Assembly: GCA_020629175.1 (NCBI GenBank)
Contig: JAHDDU010000020.1
Location: 1-44,343, forward strand
Length of the DNA: 44,343 bases
Source: Flavimaricola sp.
Lineage (GTDB): Bacteria > Pseudomonadota > Alphaproteobacteria > Rhodobacterales > Rhodobacteraceae
Direction: 5' to 3'
The notes beneath the pieces are model-generated. The model was not told the DNA's origin. It ran no database searches and saw nothing but the letters and a program-made list of their open reading frames with translations. A program made the position numbers and the translations under genes. Each line of letters starts with the position of its first letter. Within the stretch, counting starts at the first letter, position 1. Below, one piece after another: positions 25,559 to 34,068 of this stretch.

Positions 25559-26614
25559 ATGGCGAAACGGACCAAGCTTACCGCACCAAGCGCAGAAGAG
25601 CTCGCGGCGATTGATAGCGAATTTCGCAGCGAAAATCGTCTGCGACCAAATCCCGCGACCGCACCGATTGCTCAAGTCGCTGCAGAAGCTGCACAGATTG
25701 GAACGGGTGAGCCTGCACAGCAACGGATTGATCGTCACGATGCTGAACGGCTGCGCGAGGCGCAGGAAAAGGGGCTTTTGATCACCGAAGTTCCGACAGA
25801 CCGGATTGAGGCAGATGCCATGATCCGCGACCGCTCGGTGATTGATCAGGAAGAGCTTGATGAGCTGGTCGTTTCAATCAGGGAAAGTGGTCAACGCCTA
25901 CCAATCGAAGTCTACGAAGGGGAGGGAGGACGCTACACGCTTTTGTCCGGCTACCGGCGTCTCATGGCTGTTCGCGCGCTGGGGCAGCCGGGCATCAAAG
26001 CCATCGTGCGGGCCAAGACCGATGCGGCTGGGGCATTCTCTGCCATGGTGGAAGAGAATGAGGTCCGCGCCAACCTGAGCCATTATGAGCGGGGACGCAT
26101 TGCGGTTATCGCCGCGCAGCAGGGGGCCTTTGCCACTACGGCTGATGCTGTTGCGCGGCTCTTTGCTTCTGCTTCTCCGGCGAAGCGATCCAAAGTGAAA
26201 TCCTTTGCTGAGGTGTTTGAGATGTTGGGGGACATGCTCTCTCATGCCGAAGCGTTGAGCGAGCGGCGGGGCCTGCGGTTGGCGAATGCTTTGAGGCAAG
26301 GGGCTGAGGCCGATCTGCGCGCTGCGCTGGAAGCAGGGCAGGGCGATACGGCCGATCTGGAATGGGCCGCATTGGAACCCGTCATCAAGAGGACTGAAGC
26401 CAAACCGACGAAGGCCAAAACACGGGGCCGTCCGACGTCTGCTGAGGCACTGACCTGGGGCGCGGACGATACGATTGCTGTGACGCCAGATCTTTCCTTG
26501 AAGAAGGTCAAGACGGACCAGGGGCATGCTTTGGAGCTTCGAGGCCAGGGGGCCACGGCAGAGGTAATAGACCAAGTTGCCGCTCTTTTGTTGCGGCAGC
26601 TTTCCAGGAAGTGA
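25559..26614 (+). CDS. parB: ParB-type plasmid partition protein
   Basis: A 351-residue partner of ParA. The ParB/Srx CTP-binding domain spans about residues 80-180 (DRSVIDQEELDELVVSIRES, GQRLPIEVYEG, YTLLSGYRRLMAVR, MVEENEVRANLSHYERGRIA). A helix-turn-helix follows (ATTADAVARLFASASPAKRS), and the C-terminal end (VIDQVAALLLRQLSRK) is likely the dimer region. Its ATG directly follows the parA stop (TAAATG). It would load onto a parS centromere, which I could not identify with certainty nearby. Confidence 0.92.
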   Translation: MAKRTKLTAPSAEELAAIDSEFRSENRLRPNPATAPIAQVAAEAAQIGTGEPAQQRIDRHDAERLREAQEKGLLITEVPTDRIEADAMIRDRSVIDQEELDELVVSIRESGQRLPIEVYEGEGGRYTLLSGYRRLMAVRALGQPGIKAIVRAKTDAAGAFSAMVEENEVRANLSHYERGRIAVIAAQQGAFATTADAVARLFASASPAKRSKVKSFAEVFEMLGDMLSHAEALSERRGLRLANALRQGAEADLRAALEAGQGDTADLEWAALEPVIKRTEAKPTKAKTRGRPTSAEALTWGADDTIAVTPDLSLKKVKTDQGHALELRGQGATAEVIDQVAALLLRQLSRK

Positions 26615-26978
26615 AAAAATCACAATAAAAACAACGCATTAAGATAAATGAGCCCAGAGTTTCCCTAGTGGGCGCGATTTGGCGCAGCTTGAATCTTGCG
26701 GTCCAAGAGCACGATTTTCATTGTTTCTGAATCACTCATCGCCTGCGCCTTTTGTACAGGACTGTCCAAGATCGTGCGACAGAACAAAACAGGACCGAAT
26801 TATGGCGATCCACTGTAAAGACAGCGGATTTCTCTTAAAATACCGTTAAAACTTGAGTGTTTCGCCTCAACATCCGCACGCAGAGATCACATCGGCGTCC
26901 AATTCCTGCCCGTTTCTGACGGTTAACTGATCCTTAACCACAAAACCAACCAGCTCAGTTAAAATGAAGGCAAATGCT
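26615..26978. other. intergenic region between parB and the sulfoquinovose synthase gene
   Basis: No gene is seen in these 364 bases. They should contain the end of the par operon and the promoter of the sqdB operon. Imperfect inverted repeats occur, such as GCACGAT at 26709-26715 with its inverse at 26771-26777, and TTGAG/CTCAA around 26851-26870. Any of these could be a parS or operator, but none is strong enough to call. Confidence 0.4.
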
Positions 26979-28187
26979 ATGAAAAAGATCTTGGTCCTTG
27001 GAGGGGATGGCTTCTGCGGATGGCCCACCTCGCTTCACCTCAGCGCTTTGGGACATGACGTCCATATCGTTGATAACCTGTCGCGTCGTGCCATCGACGA
27101 AGAACTTGGTGCAGACAGCCTGACACCAATCGCCTCGATGGAAGACCGCCTTGCCGCGTGGGAAGAGACGGGCGGGACGCCGATTGCCTTTACCAATTTG
27201 GATTGTGCTGCTGACTATTACGGCCTGCGCGACCTGATCGCGACCTATGAGCCCGACACAATCATTCAATTCGCCGAACAGCGCGCCGCTCCGTATTCAA
27301 TGCGGAACGAAGAGTGCAAAATCTACACGGTCAACAACAACATCAGCGCCACGCACAACGTACTGGCCGCGATTGCAGACCTGCGTGCGGACATTCATGT
27401 TGTGCACCTCGGCACGATGGGTGTCTACGGCTACGATGGCGATGGTCTGCAAATCCCAGAAGGATATCTGGATGTTCAGGTCTCGGCCGACGACGGATCG
27501 AAATTCGACCGCTCTATCCTTTATCCAACGAACCCTGGCTCGGTCTACCACATGACAAAGTCCATGGATCAGCTGATGTTCCAGTTCTATGCCAAGAACG
27601 ACGGCATGCGCATCACTGACCTGCATCAGGGCATCGTTTGGGGCACTCAGACCGAAGAAACACGCCGCCATGAGAACCTGATCAACCGGTTCGACTATGA
27701 TGGTGACTATGGTACAGTGCTCAACCGCTTCCTCATGCAGGCGGCTGTGAACCACCCACTGACAGTGCATGGCACTGGTGGCCAGACACGTGCCTTCATC
27801 CACATTCAGGACACTGTCCAGTGTCTGGCGTTGGCCGTGGCCAACCCACCGGAGCGTGGCGACCGTGTGAAGATCCTCAACCAGATGACCGAAACGCACC
27901 GCGTGCGTGATCTGGCCTACCTTGTCGCCGATGCGACAGGTGCGGATGTCGCTATGGTTGACAACCCGCGCAACGAGGCAGCCGAAAACGATCTGTGGGT
28001 CTCTAACAAAGGCTTTATCGATCTTGGTCTGAAGCCAATGACGCTTCAGGACGGTCTGCTCACAGAGACAATCGAGATTTCGCAGAAGTATGCGGATCGT
28101 TGCCTGATGAACATGATCCCATGTGTTTCCACATGGACAGACGGTCAGAAGCCAGGCGTCGTTCAGGACGTGATCGCAGCCGAATAA
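26979..28187 (+). CDS. sqdB: UDP-sulfoquinovose synthase
   Basis: About 402 residues. An extended-SDR enzyme that adds sulfite to UDP-glucose to make UDP-sulfoquinovose. The NAD-binding GGDGFCGW is at the N-terminus, and the catalytic residues appear as T146 (TMGVYG) and Y190/K194 (YHMTK), matching the Thr-Tyr-Lys set of plant SQD1. Other family segments include QFAEQRAAPYSMRN and GIVWGTQTEET. I choose the start at 26979, which has GAAGG eight bases upstream, over the ATG 15 bases earlier. It is followed by a hairpin and two genes resembling polysaccharide synthase components rather than the sqdC/sqdD genes for sulfolipid, so the product may be a sulfonated polysaccharide. Confidence 0.93.
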   Translation: MKKILVLGGDGFCGWPTSLHLSALGHDVHIVDNLSRRAIDEELGADSLTPIASMEDRLAAWEETGGTPIAFTNLDCAADYYGLRDLIATYEPDTIIQFAEQRAAPYSMRNEECKIYTVNNNISATHNVLAAIADLRADIHVVHLGTMGVYGYDGDGLQIPEGYLDVQVSADDGSKFDRSILYPTNPGSVYHMTKSMDQLMFQFYAKNDGMRITDLHQGIVWGTQTEETRRHENLINRFDYDGDYGTVLNRFLMQAAVNHPLTVHGTGGQTRAFIHIQDTVQCLALAVANPPERGDRVKILNQMTETHRVRDLAYLVADATGADVAMVDNPRNEAAENDLWVSNKGFIDLGLKPMTLQDGLLTETIEISQKYADRCLMNMIPCVSTWTDGQKPGVVQDVIAAE

Positions 28188-28205
28188 GGCTGACGAAGCT
28201 GAAAC

Positions 28206-28245
28206 CTGCGTTGGCGCGCACAACAAAATCAATGCGCCAACGCAG
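28206..28245. promoter_or_regulatory. 12-bp perfect stem-loop between sqdB and the BcsB-like gene
   Basis: CTGCGTTGGCGC (28206-28217) pairs perfectly with 28234-28245 around a 16-base A-rich loop. No T-run follows on either strand, so it is more likely an mRNA processing or stability element inside the operon than a terminator. Confidence 0.55.
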
Positions 28246-28278
28246 AACAAGACAAAACCGAGTGGTGAGGGCAGTAGA

Positions 28279-29844
28279 ATGAGAATGGTCGGATTGGCAT
28301 TGCTGATCTTTTTGCTGGTGGGCGTCTCCATCGGTGTGACCCAGCTCAACATCTGGCAGCGTACCGTCAGCTACTTTTTTGGCACAAATGATGACCTGAT
28401 CTTCGAAGCTGAGGCTGAGCAGACAGGCGATGATCCCCGCTTTAGTTTTGTGCGCACTCGACCCGAAGGCGTGATCTTGTTGTCTGGAACCAATGCGTCG
28501 CAATCCGCGCGGTTTTCTATGCCACAAGACGGAAATGTTGCCTCGGGCGAGCTTGAAGTGTTCGCGACAACTCAAGTCCGAGATGACATTTCCGGTCTTG
28601 TCCGCATCTTTGTGGGCAGTGAACGCCGCGGTGAAATCCTGCTCAAGCCGGGTCAGCGCGACTTTAGCAGCGAGATTGAACTGACCGCAGAAGATCTGGC
28701 TCTGGACGAGCTTGTCGTGCGCTATGCCCTTGCGGGTGAGGAGTTGACCGGCAATTGCACGTTTAGCAGCGGCGCCTCCGCAGTCATCGAAATTGAGCAG
28801 CGCAGCCGTCTCGTCCTCGACATGGAAGGCGATTTTCTGAGCACCCGTGATCGCATCGCAAGCTGGGGGGATGAGGTGTTGATCGGTTGGCCTCGTTGGC
28901 TCGCCGCGGACCGGCAGCTCCAGCGCCTTGCGGCGGCCACCCGTTTGAGCGTGAATGGCTATGACGTCCGCTTTGTTGACGCGCCAGACACCGAAACGCT
29001 GAGCGGCAATGCCTTGCTCTCGCTCGCGGCTTCTGAAGACTTGCCTTTGAATGACCGATCGATTGATCAGGTTTGGCCTGCCTATCTGGCTGAGGCCGGC
29101 GCGAACGCAGGGATGCGGTCGTTCTATCAATCAACCGCGTGGCGGCACTGGTATTCGCTGGGACCGTTTGATTACCAGACGCGACCAACGGCGTTTAACT
29201 ATTCTATGATGCTTGGTCCTTTGCCGCCCGGCGCGAAATGGACGATCACAATCACCCACAACGGCAGCATCATCGACGTTCGCGAAGCCGTGGGCGAGAC
29301 GCATATGATCGAGGGTAGCGTGTCGCTTGAACGGGTCCCGTTCTCGCCGACAAACCTGATCGAAGTGATCGCAACGTCTGACTATCAGCCGACCGGTCTG
29401 TGTAACCAAGGGCCCGAGATTTTTGCCGAGCTTCGCCCGGACACACATATTGCGGGGGGCGGGGAGCCTCTTCCTCAGCACCTGCAGGAAGTCATGCAGT
29501 TGCTTGGACAGGTGGAAACCGTGCCGGTTCGGCTACCGCGCGATATCTCTCTGGTTCAGGCGCAGCGCTTTACGGATATCATGGGTGCTTTGCTACCCCA
29601 AGGAACGTCCCTGGAGCCCGCTGAGGCCAATGCAATGATTTTGGGCGTCACACGTCCGGATTTCCCAAGGCTGGCCTCTGAGCTGCCTCCTGGCGCCTAT
29701 GTGGTGTGGCTGGACCCGTCTTTGCGGCTGACAGGTGCATCTGTTGCCGAGATTGCCGTTGATCCCGACCGTGCGCCGCAGGGGACTCTAGCGCTTGTCG
29801 TTTCGCCGCTGAGCAACACGTTACAATCGAGCTTGCGGCCATGA
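28279..29844 (+). CDS. BcsB-like membrane-anchored periplasmic protein of a polysaccharide synthase
   Basis: A 521-residue protein with one N-terminal membrane helix (VGLALLIFLLVGVSIGV) and a large exported part rich in beta strands. Sections such as ELEVFATTQVRDDISGLVRI, FNYSMMLGPLPPGAKWTITI and GLCNQGPEIFAELRPDTHIA resemble the jelly-roll regions of BcsB, the periplasmic subunit of cellulose synthase. It lacks the C-terminal membrane anchor usual in BcsB and is shorter than the roughly 750-residue E. coli protein. The stop overlaps the start of the glycosyltransferase gene by four bases, as expected for partner subunits. GAGGG precedes the start. The BcsB relation is by eye and needs a profile search. 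Confidence 0.6.
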   Translation: MRMVGLALLIFLLVGVSIGVTQLNIWQRTVSYFFGTNDDLIFEAEAEQTGDDPRFSFVRTRPEGVILLSGTNASQSARFSMPQDGNVASGELEVFATTQVRDDISGLVRIFVGSERRGEILLKPGQRDFSSEIELTAEDLALDELVVRYALAGEELTGNCTFSSGASAVIEIEQRSRLVLDMEGDFLSTRDRIASWGDEVLIGWPRWLAADRQLQRLAAATRLSVNGYDVRFVDAPDTETLSGNALLSLAASEDLPLNDRSIDQVWPAYLAEAGANAGMRSFYQSTAWRHWYSLGPFDYQTRPTAFNYSMMLGPLPPGAKWTITITHNGSIIDVREAVGETHMIEGSVSLERVPFSPTNLIEVIATSDYQPTGLCNQGPEIFAELRPDTHIAGGGEPLPQHLQEVMQLLGQVETVPVRLPRDISLVQAQRFTDIMGALLPQGTSLEPAEANAMILGVTRPDFPRLASELPPGAYVVWLDPSLRLTGASVAEIAVDPDRAPQGTLALVVSPLSNTLQSSLRP

Positions 29845-31676
29845 GTGGCGGGGGCGACAACAGATCTGAGATTAACTTCCAGTCCGTGGATAGCGCGCCA
29901 AAGCGTTTTGCGGGCCATGTTCCGCAATGGCGGGCGCCAGCCTCTATAGCGCTCTTCAGCGTTCTGGCGGTGGTACAGCTGTTCGTGATCAACCTCACGC
30001 CGCTAAAGCACTATTTACCGAACCACGATTGGGTGTTTTCGCCTTATCAGGGCAATCATGTCATCGCGGTGCGCGTTTACATCCTGTCCTTCTTCATTTC
30101 GTTCGCGGCCTTCGCGGGCGGTACACCGCTGATGCGGTTCAAGTTTGGCTGTGACATCGTCTTCACCTTTATCCTTGGTTGCCTTGTCCTCGACTTTGCC
30201 AACATCGCGCTTTTTGCCAGTGTCAACGTGGGCTACAGCCTGAACCTCAGCGAGATGGTTTCGGGTATGCTGGGCTTTGGAATCTACTCGGTTAAGCTTC
30301 TTGAGTGGGGCAATATGCCCGCGCGTATCCGCGTCGAGCACCGGCCCCAGAATGAGCGGTCGGCTCTAACGCGGCTCTGCATTACCTTTGGGATCGCGGC
30401 GTCTGTTTCGATCTCGGCCAGCAACGCCGATTGGGCCTGGGTGACATGGATGCGGTCTGTTGCGCTGTTGGGTGGCATTGGTCCGGGCGTCTTTCTTTTC
30501 CTTCCGGTCTTTTTTGGCCAGCTCTACATTCTGGCCGTGATCGACGTGCTGTTGATGCGCCCGCCGCCCGTTAAGCCAACGGTGTCGATCATCGTGCCGG
30601 CGCACAACGAAAGCTACATCATTGAGCGTACCATCAATGCGATGGACAAGGCCGCCAAGCACTACGGTGGCGACGTGCGTATCCTGATCATGAACAACAA
30701 CTCAACCGATGACACCGAAGAGTTGGCGACGAAGTGTTTGGCCAATTGCGAAGCAGCGACGGGCCGTGTGATCAATGTGCCAACGCCGGGAAAATCGCAT
30801 GCGCTCAACGACGGTTTGGATGCGGCGGACACCGAACTTCTTGTGCGGGTCGATGCAGATACGCTGCTGGGCGAGGACAACCTCAGCCGTGCAATCCCTT
30901 ATTTCACCGATCCCGAGGTTGGCGTGGTTGGCGGTGTGCCGATCCCGCCGGGTGGAGGGTTGTTTGACCGGGCGCGTTTGCTCGAAGTGATGGTCAAGCA
31001 CGGGTTCTACTCAGTTGCGATGGGCGCCATCAAAGGTGTGGTGGGCATTCCGGGCATGTTTGTGATCTACCGTACAGAGCATCCGCGATACCTGGGTGGT
31101 TTCGTCGAAGGGATGAACGGCGAAGACACCGACATTTCCCTGCGCATTGGTGAGCTGGGCTTCAAATCTGTCGTAGACCCTCGCATTCGTTACATTTCCG
31201 AAGTGCCCGCCGAATACGCGCACATGCGCGAGCAGAGGATGCGCTGGTTCCGGTCCATTTATCATATCTCATCGCGCTGCCGCGACCTGATCTACTCTGA
31301 CTGGATTTCGATCCGCGGCAAGATCATGTTGCCCTATATGCTGGTCAACTCCGCGCGGCGGGCGATGCTGGTGCCGCTGATTATCTTCGGCATCATTGAG
31401 TATGTGACGGCCTTTAACCCGGACAGCCCATTGATCTGGCAGGCCATTCTGGCTGTGTTCCTCGGCGCTCCGACAATCATGGCGGTCTTTGCCACGCTTC
31501 TCAACGGCATTCCCAAGGGGCTTATCTGCATGCCTGAATACCTCATCTTCCGGATACTGCGCGCCTATTTCACGTTGGAATCGATGATGAGCATTTCGCT
31601 GTCGAACGTGCGGAAAGTGCAGGAACACGACTACCGAAATGACGTTGTTTCAAACCGACCAATCCGCGTGGCCTAG
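29841..31676 (+). CDS. Membrane family-2 glycosyltransferase (cellulose/hyaluronan synthase-like)
   Basis: A 611-residue inner-membrane protein. Several membrane helices lie before residue 240, a cytosolic GT-A domain runs from about 248 (TVSIIVPAHNESYIIERTIN), and three or so helices close the protein. Catalytic features of processive GT2 synthases are intact: NNNSTDD, DxD at D338 and D340 (RVDADTL), GEDTD (428-431) and QRMRW (465-469). It should polymerise a sugar nucleotide and pass the chain through the membrane. There is no PilZ domain. The start overlaps the BcsB-like gene, and sqdB upstream suggests that UDP-sulfoquinovose could be a donor or a modifier. A terminator follows. Confidence 0.88.
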   Translation: MSGGGDNRSEINFQSVDSAPKRFAGHVPQWRAPASIALFSVLAVVQLFVINLTPLKHYLPNHDWVFSPYQGNHVIAVRVYILSFFISFAAFAGGTPLMRFKFGCDIVFTFILGCLVLDFANIALFASVNVGYSLNLSEMVSGMLGFGIYSVKLLEWGNMPARIRVEHRPQNERSALTRLCITFGIAASVSISASNADWAWVTWMRSVALLGGIGPGVFLFLPVFFGQLYILAVIDVLLMRPPPVKPTVSIIVPAHNESYIIERTINAMDKAAKHYGGDVRILIMNNNSTDDTEELATKCLANCEAATGRVINVPTPGKSHALNDGLDAADTELLVRVDADTLLGEDNLSRAIPYFTDPEVGVVGGVPIPPGGGLFDRARLLEVMVKHGFYSVAMGAIKGVVGIPGMFVIYRTEHPRYLGGFVEGMNGEDTDISLRIGELGFKSVVDPRIRYISEVPAEYAHMREQRMRWFRSIYHISSRCRDLIYSDWISIRGKIMLPYMLVNSARRAMLVPLIIFGIIEYVTAFNPDSPLIWQAILAVFLGAPTIMAVFATLLNGIPKGLICMPEYLIFRILRAYFTLESMMSISLSNVRKVQEHDYRNDVVSNRPIRVA

Positions 31677-31713
31677 AGGGAATCCTTCGAAAATCTGTGG
31701 TTAAGACGGGGGG

Positions 31714-31738
31714 TGCGCAGTCATCAGCGCATTTTTTT
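31714..31738 (+). terminator. intrinsic terminator after the glycosyltransferase
   Basis: TGCGC (31714-31718) pairs with GCGCA (31727-31731), with an 8-base loop and a run of seven T residues (31732-31738). The stem is short but the T-run and its position 38 bases after the stop support termination of the sqdB operon. Confidence 0.6.
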
Positions 31739-31977
31739 ATGCATTCGTTAAATCGTGTCCTGATCTGTAAGCTGCTCATCAAGTTGTACATCGTCTCATC
31801 TGAAAAAGAGTAGCAAATTCAATTTTCTACGTCGCATTGAAGGAGGTCGAGTTTAAAGATCGGGCAGAAATATCGCCTCTGAGAACTGGCGATTTGAAAC
31901 GTTTGACCTACCTCCCACGCATGATTGTTGCGCTGAATCGTTTGACAACCTGTCTGCGCGGCCTGACTGTCATGGTA

Positions 31978-32087
31978 TCTGAGAGGTGTTGCGACCCTCA
32001 GAGTGCGGTCCAGCTGGCCCGGTACCGGGAGGGGTACTGAGAAGCCTTCGGAGCGCGATCATTTAGATCTGCAGGCCCTTTGGGCCT
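31978..32087. promoter_or_regulatory. palindromes in the leader of the TRAP transporter operon
   Basis: The 431-base gap before the TRAP binding protein holds no convincing gene but several dyads close to it. TCTGAG (31978-31983) pairs with CTCAGA (31997-32002), CCCGGTACCGGG (32018-32029) is a perfect palindrome, and AGGCCC/GGGCCT (32073-32087) forms a hairpin just before the ribosome-binding site. They may be operators or leader structures. Confidence 0.4.
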
Positions 32088-32107
32088 TCCATGGGAGGAA
32101 AAAGATA

Positions 32108-33157
32108 ATGAAATTCACCACTTTCGCTGCGAGCGTGGCGGCAACCTTTACGCTGGTCGGGTCAGCGCAAGCGCAAGAGACGCTTGAGATGACCTCCGCC
32201 TTTTCTCGCAACCTGCCTATCTTGGGCACAGCGGGGACAGATTTCGTTGAGAAGATCAACAGCATTTCGTCCGATGTAGAGTTTGAGCACTTTGATCCCG
32301 GTGAGCTTGTTCCGACGCTTGAGGCGCTCGATGCCGTTTCCAACGGATCGGTCGATGCGGCCTATACGACATCCGGCTACTGGCAAGGCAAGATCACGTC
32401 CGCGTCGCTTTTTGCTGCGGTCCCATTTGGCCCCGAGGCTGGCGAGTTCCTGGCATGGATGCTCTACGATGACGGGCACGAGTTGATGCAGCGGATGTAT
32501 GATGAGAACGGTTATGACGTGCATGTCATTCCGTGCGGCATCATCGCGCCTGAAACCTCCGGCTGGTTCAAAGAAGAGATCACATCGCTTGAGGATCTCG
32601 AAGGTCTGAACATGCGCTTCTTTGGCCTTGGTGCCGAAGTCATGCAGCGTCTGGGCGTTTCCACATCGCTGCTCGCTGCCGGTGACATCTTCCCCGCGCT
32701 GGAGCGTGGTGCGATTGATGCGACTGAATTCTCGATGCCGCTGATCGACCAGCGCTTGGGGTTCTACAACATCGCGTCCAACAACTACTTCCCCGGCTGG
32801 CACCAGCCTGCGACGATGTTTGAGCTATTGATCAACAACGATCGTTGGAATGACCTCAGCGAAGTGGCCCAAAACCAAATCGAAGTAGCGTGCTTGGCCA
32901 ACATCACGACCAACTACGCCGAGGGTGAGGCTGTGAACTACGCGGCCATGATCGCAAATACTGAAGAAAACGGTGTAACGATCCGTCAGTGGCCACCAGA
33001 GATGCTCGAGGCGTTTGAAAGCACCTGGAACGAAGTGGCCGCCGAGCTTGCCGCCGAGGACGAGTACTTCGCGCTCGTTTGGGCCGACCTTCAGGAATTC
33101 CGCGAAGGCTATGCCGTCTGGTCAAACAACATCTATCTGCCACGTCCGCGCAACTAA
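32108..33157 (+). CDS. TRAP transporter substrate-binding protein (DctP/TakP family)
   Basis: About 350 residues with a signal peptide ending in SAQAQE. It belongs to the DctP superfamily in the COG4663-like subgroup, seen in FDPGELVPTLEALDAVSNGS, ALERGAIDATEFSMPLIDQR and the segment NNYFPGWHQPATMFEL, close to the PGWHEP motif of TakP-like proteins that bind 2-oxo acids or related carboxylates. The ATG at 32108 has GGGAGG upstream; an in-frame start at 32003 would add an unrelated leader. A hairpin separates it from the permease genes. The ligand is unknown; an organic acid, alcohol or sulfonate would suit the dehydrogenases downstream. Confidence 0.9.
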   Translation: MKFTTFAASVAATFTLVGSAQAQETLEMTSAFSRNLPILGTAGTDFVEKINSISSDVEFEHFDPGELVPTLEALDAVSNGSVDAAYTTSGYWQGKITSASLFAAVPFGPEAGEFLAWMLYDDGHELMQRMYDENGYDVHVIPCGIIAPETSGWFKEEITSLEDLEGLNMRFFGLGAEVMQRLGVSTSLLAAGDIFPALERGAIDATEFSMPLIDQRLGFYNIASNNYFPGWHQPATMFELLINNDRWNDLSEVAQNQIEVACLANITTNYAEGEAVNYAAMIANTEENGVTIRQWPPEMLEAFESTWNEVAAELAAEDEYFALVWADLQEFREGYAVWSNNIYLPRPRN

Positions 33158-33181
33158 ACGCGACGCGGAATAAAGCGAACG

Positions 33182-33209
33182 ATTGGGGCTGCCGGCAGGC
33201 GGCCCCAAT
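33182..33209. promoter_or_regulatory. 12-bp stem-loop between TRAP binding protein and small permease genes
   Basis: Arms at 33182-33193 and 33198-33209 pair over 12 bases with one G-T pair and a 4-base loop. No T-run follows. By position it resembles the hairpin after tmoX and may protect the binding-protein message and set its excess over the permeases. Confidence 0.55.
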
Positions 33210-33241
33210 TGGCCACTTTAGGCCCGGGGGAGGGGACACAG

Positions 33242-34057
33242 ATGGACGCCAGTAAAGAGCCAATACAAGAGGTCGTCGCGGTTTCGGACCCCGGCGAGAT
33301 CGGTCGCGCCGAACACAATCGCGGTGATCGCTTTGTTGTCTTTGTCTCAAACATCGCGGCCTGGCTGTTTCCGATCTTGATGATCGCCATCTGTGCACAG
33401 GTCGTGCTGCGCAATGCGGGCATGAACCAGGCCTGGCTCGACGATCTGCAATGGTGGCTTTATGGTGCTGCGGTGTTGATCGGTGTCGGCTATGCGGTGA
33501 CAACAGACAGTCATGTGCGCGTCGATATCTTTTATGACAATTTCGACAGTGACAAGAAAACCCGCGTGAACCTCTTTGCCATTGGGTGGCTCTTTTTGCC
33601 GTTTGTCATCCTGTCGTGGGATGTGACCAGCAGCTACGCGGTATCGTCTGTCATGTCCAACGAAGGCTCGGACAGTCCCAATGGTCTCCACAATCTGTGG
33701 ATCTTGAAAATCTTTATGAACCTCGCGTTCATCTTTATCGCAGTGGCCTGTATCGCCGCGATCATCCGATATGTTGAGCGGTTACATTACCCAGCCATTT
33801 GGCGCGTGATGCTCGCCGCCTTGCCGTCGACCTTCTTTATTCTCAATCTCATGCTCTACTATGGCCTCTGGGGTGTCCTGTGGCTGATGCGGGAGGAAGG
33901 TGCCTCGGCACGAGATGTCAGCCGCCATGATCTGTTGGATGAGATCGACATCGGCAATTATGAAACCACGCTTACCGTGATTGCGGCCCTCGTGCTCACA
34001 CCCATCGTCATTCTGATCGCCCGGTCATTTGACCGGTCGCGCCGGACAGCAGGGTAG
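33242..34057 (+). CDS. TRAP transporter small permease (DctQ)
   Basis: About 271 residues, with four main membrane helices (FVSNIAAWLFPILMIAICAQ, WWLYGAAVLIGVGYAVTTDS, LFAIGWLFLPFVILSWDVTS, AFIFIAVACIAAIIRYVERL) plus an extra C-terminal pair, longer than the usual 160-200 residue DctQ. The segment DSHVRVDIFYDNFDSDKK is the conserved cytoplasmic loop of the family. The ATG at 33242 is preceded by GGGGAGGGG; the TTG 33 bases upstream falls inside the hairpin and is unlikely. It is followed by the large permease after 11 bases. Confidence 0.88.
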   Translation: MDASKEPIQEVVAVSDPGEIGRAEHNRGDRFVVFVSNIAAWLFPILMIAICAQVVLRNAGMNQAWLDDLQWWLYGAAVLIGVGYAVTTDSHVRVDIFYDNFDSDKKTRVNLFAIGWLFLPFVILSWDVTSSYAVSSVMSNEGSDSPNGLHNLWILKIFMNLAFIFIAVACIAAIIRYVERLHYPAIWRVMLAALPSTFFILNLMLYYGLWGVLWLMREEGASARDVSRHDLLDEIDIGNYETTLTVIAALVLTPIVILIARSFDRSRRTAG

Positions 34058-34068
34058 GAGGCGGAGCC

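Noticed and set aside
26701-26780. parS centromere at the GCACGAT inverted repeat
   Set aside because: The arms are 55 bases apart and only 7 bases long; not convincing as a ParB site.
26979-28187. Simple sulfolipid (SQDG) operon
   Set aside because: No sqdC, sqdD or sqdX-like lipid glycosyltransferase is adjacent; the neighbours resemble a membrane polysaccharide synthase. Sulfolipid use remains possible if the other genes lie elsewhere.
31837-32040. 67-residue open frame in the leader of the TRAP operon
   Set aside because: No ribosome-binding site at good spacing, no recognisable domain, and it covers palindromic leader DNA; more likely non-coding.
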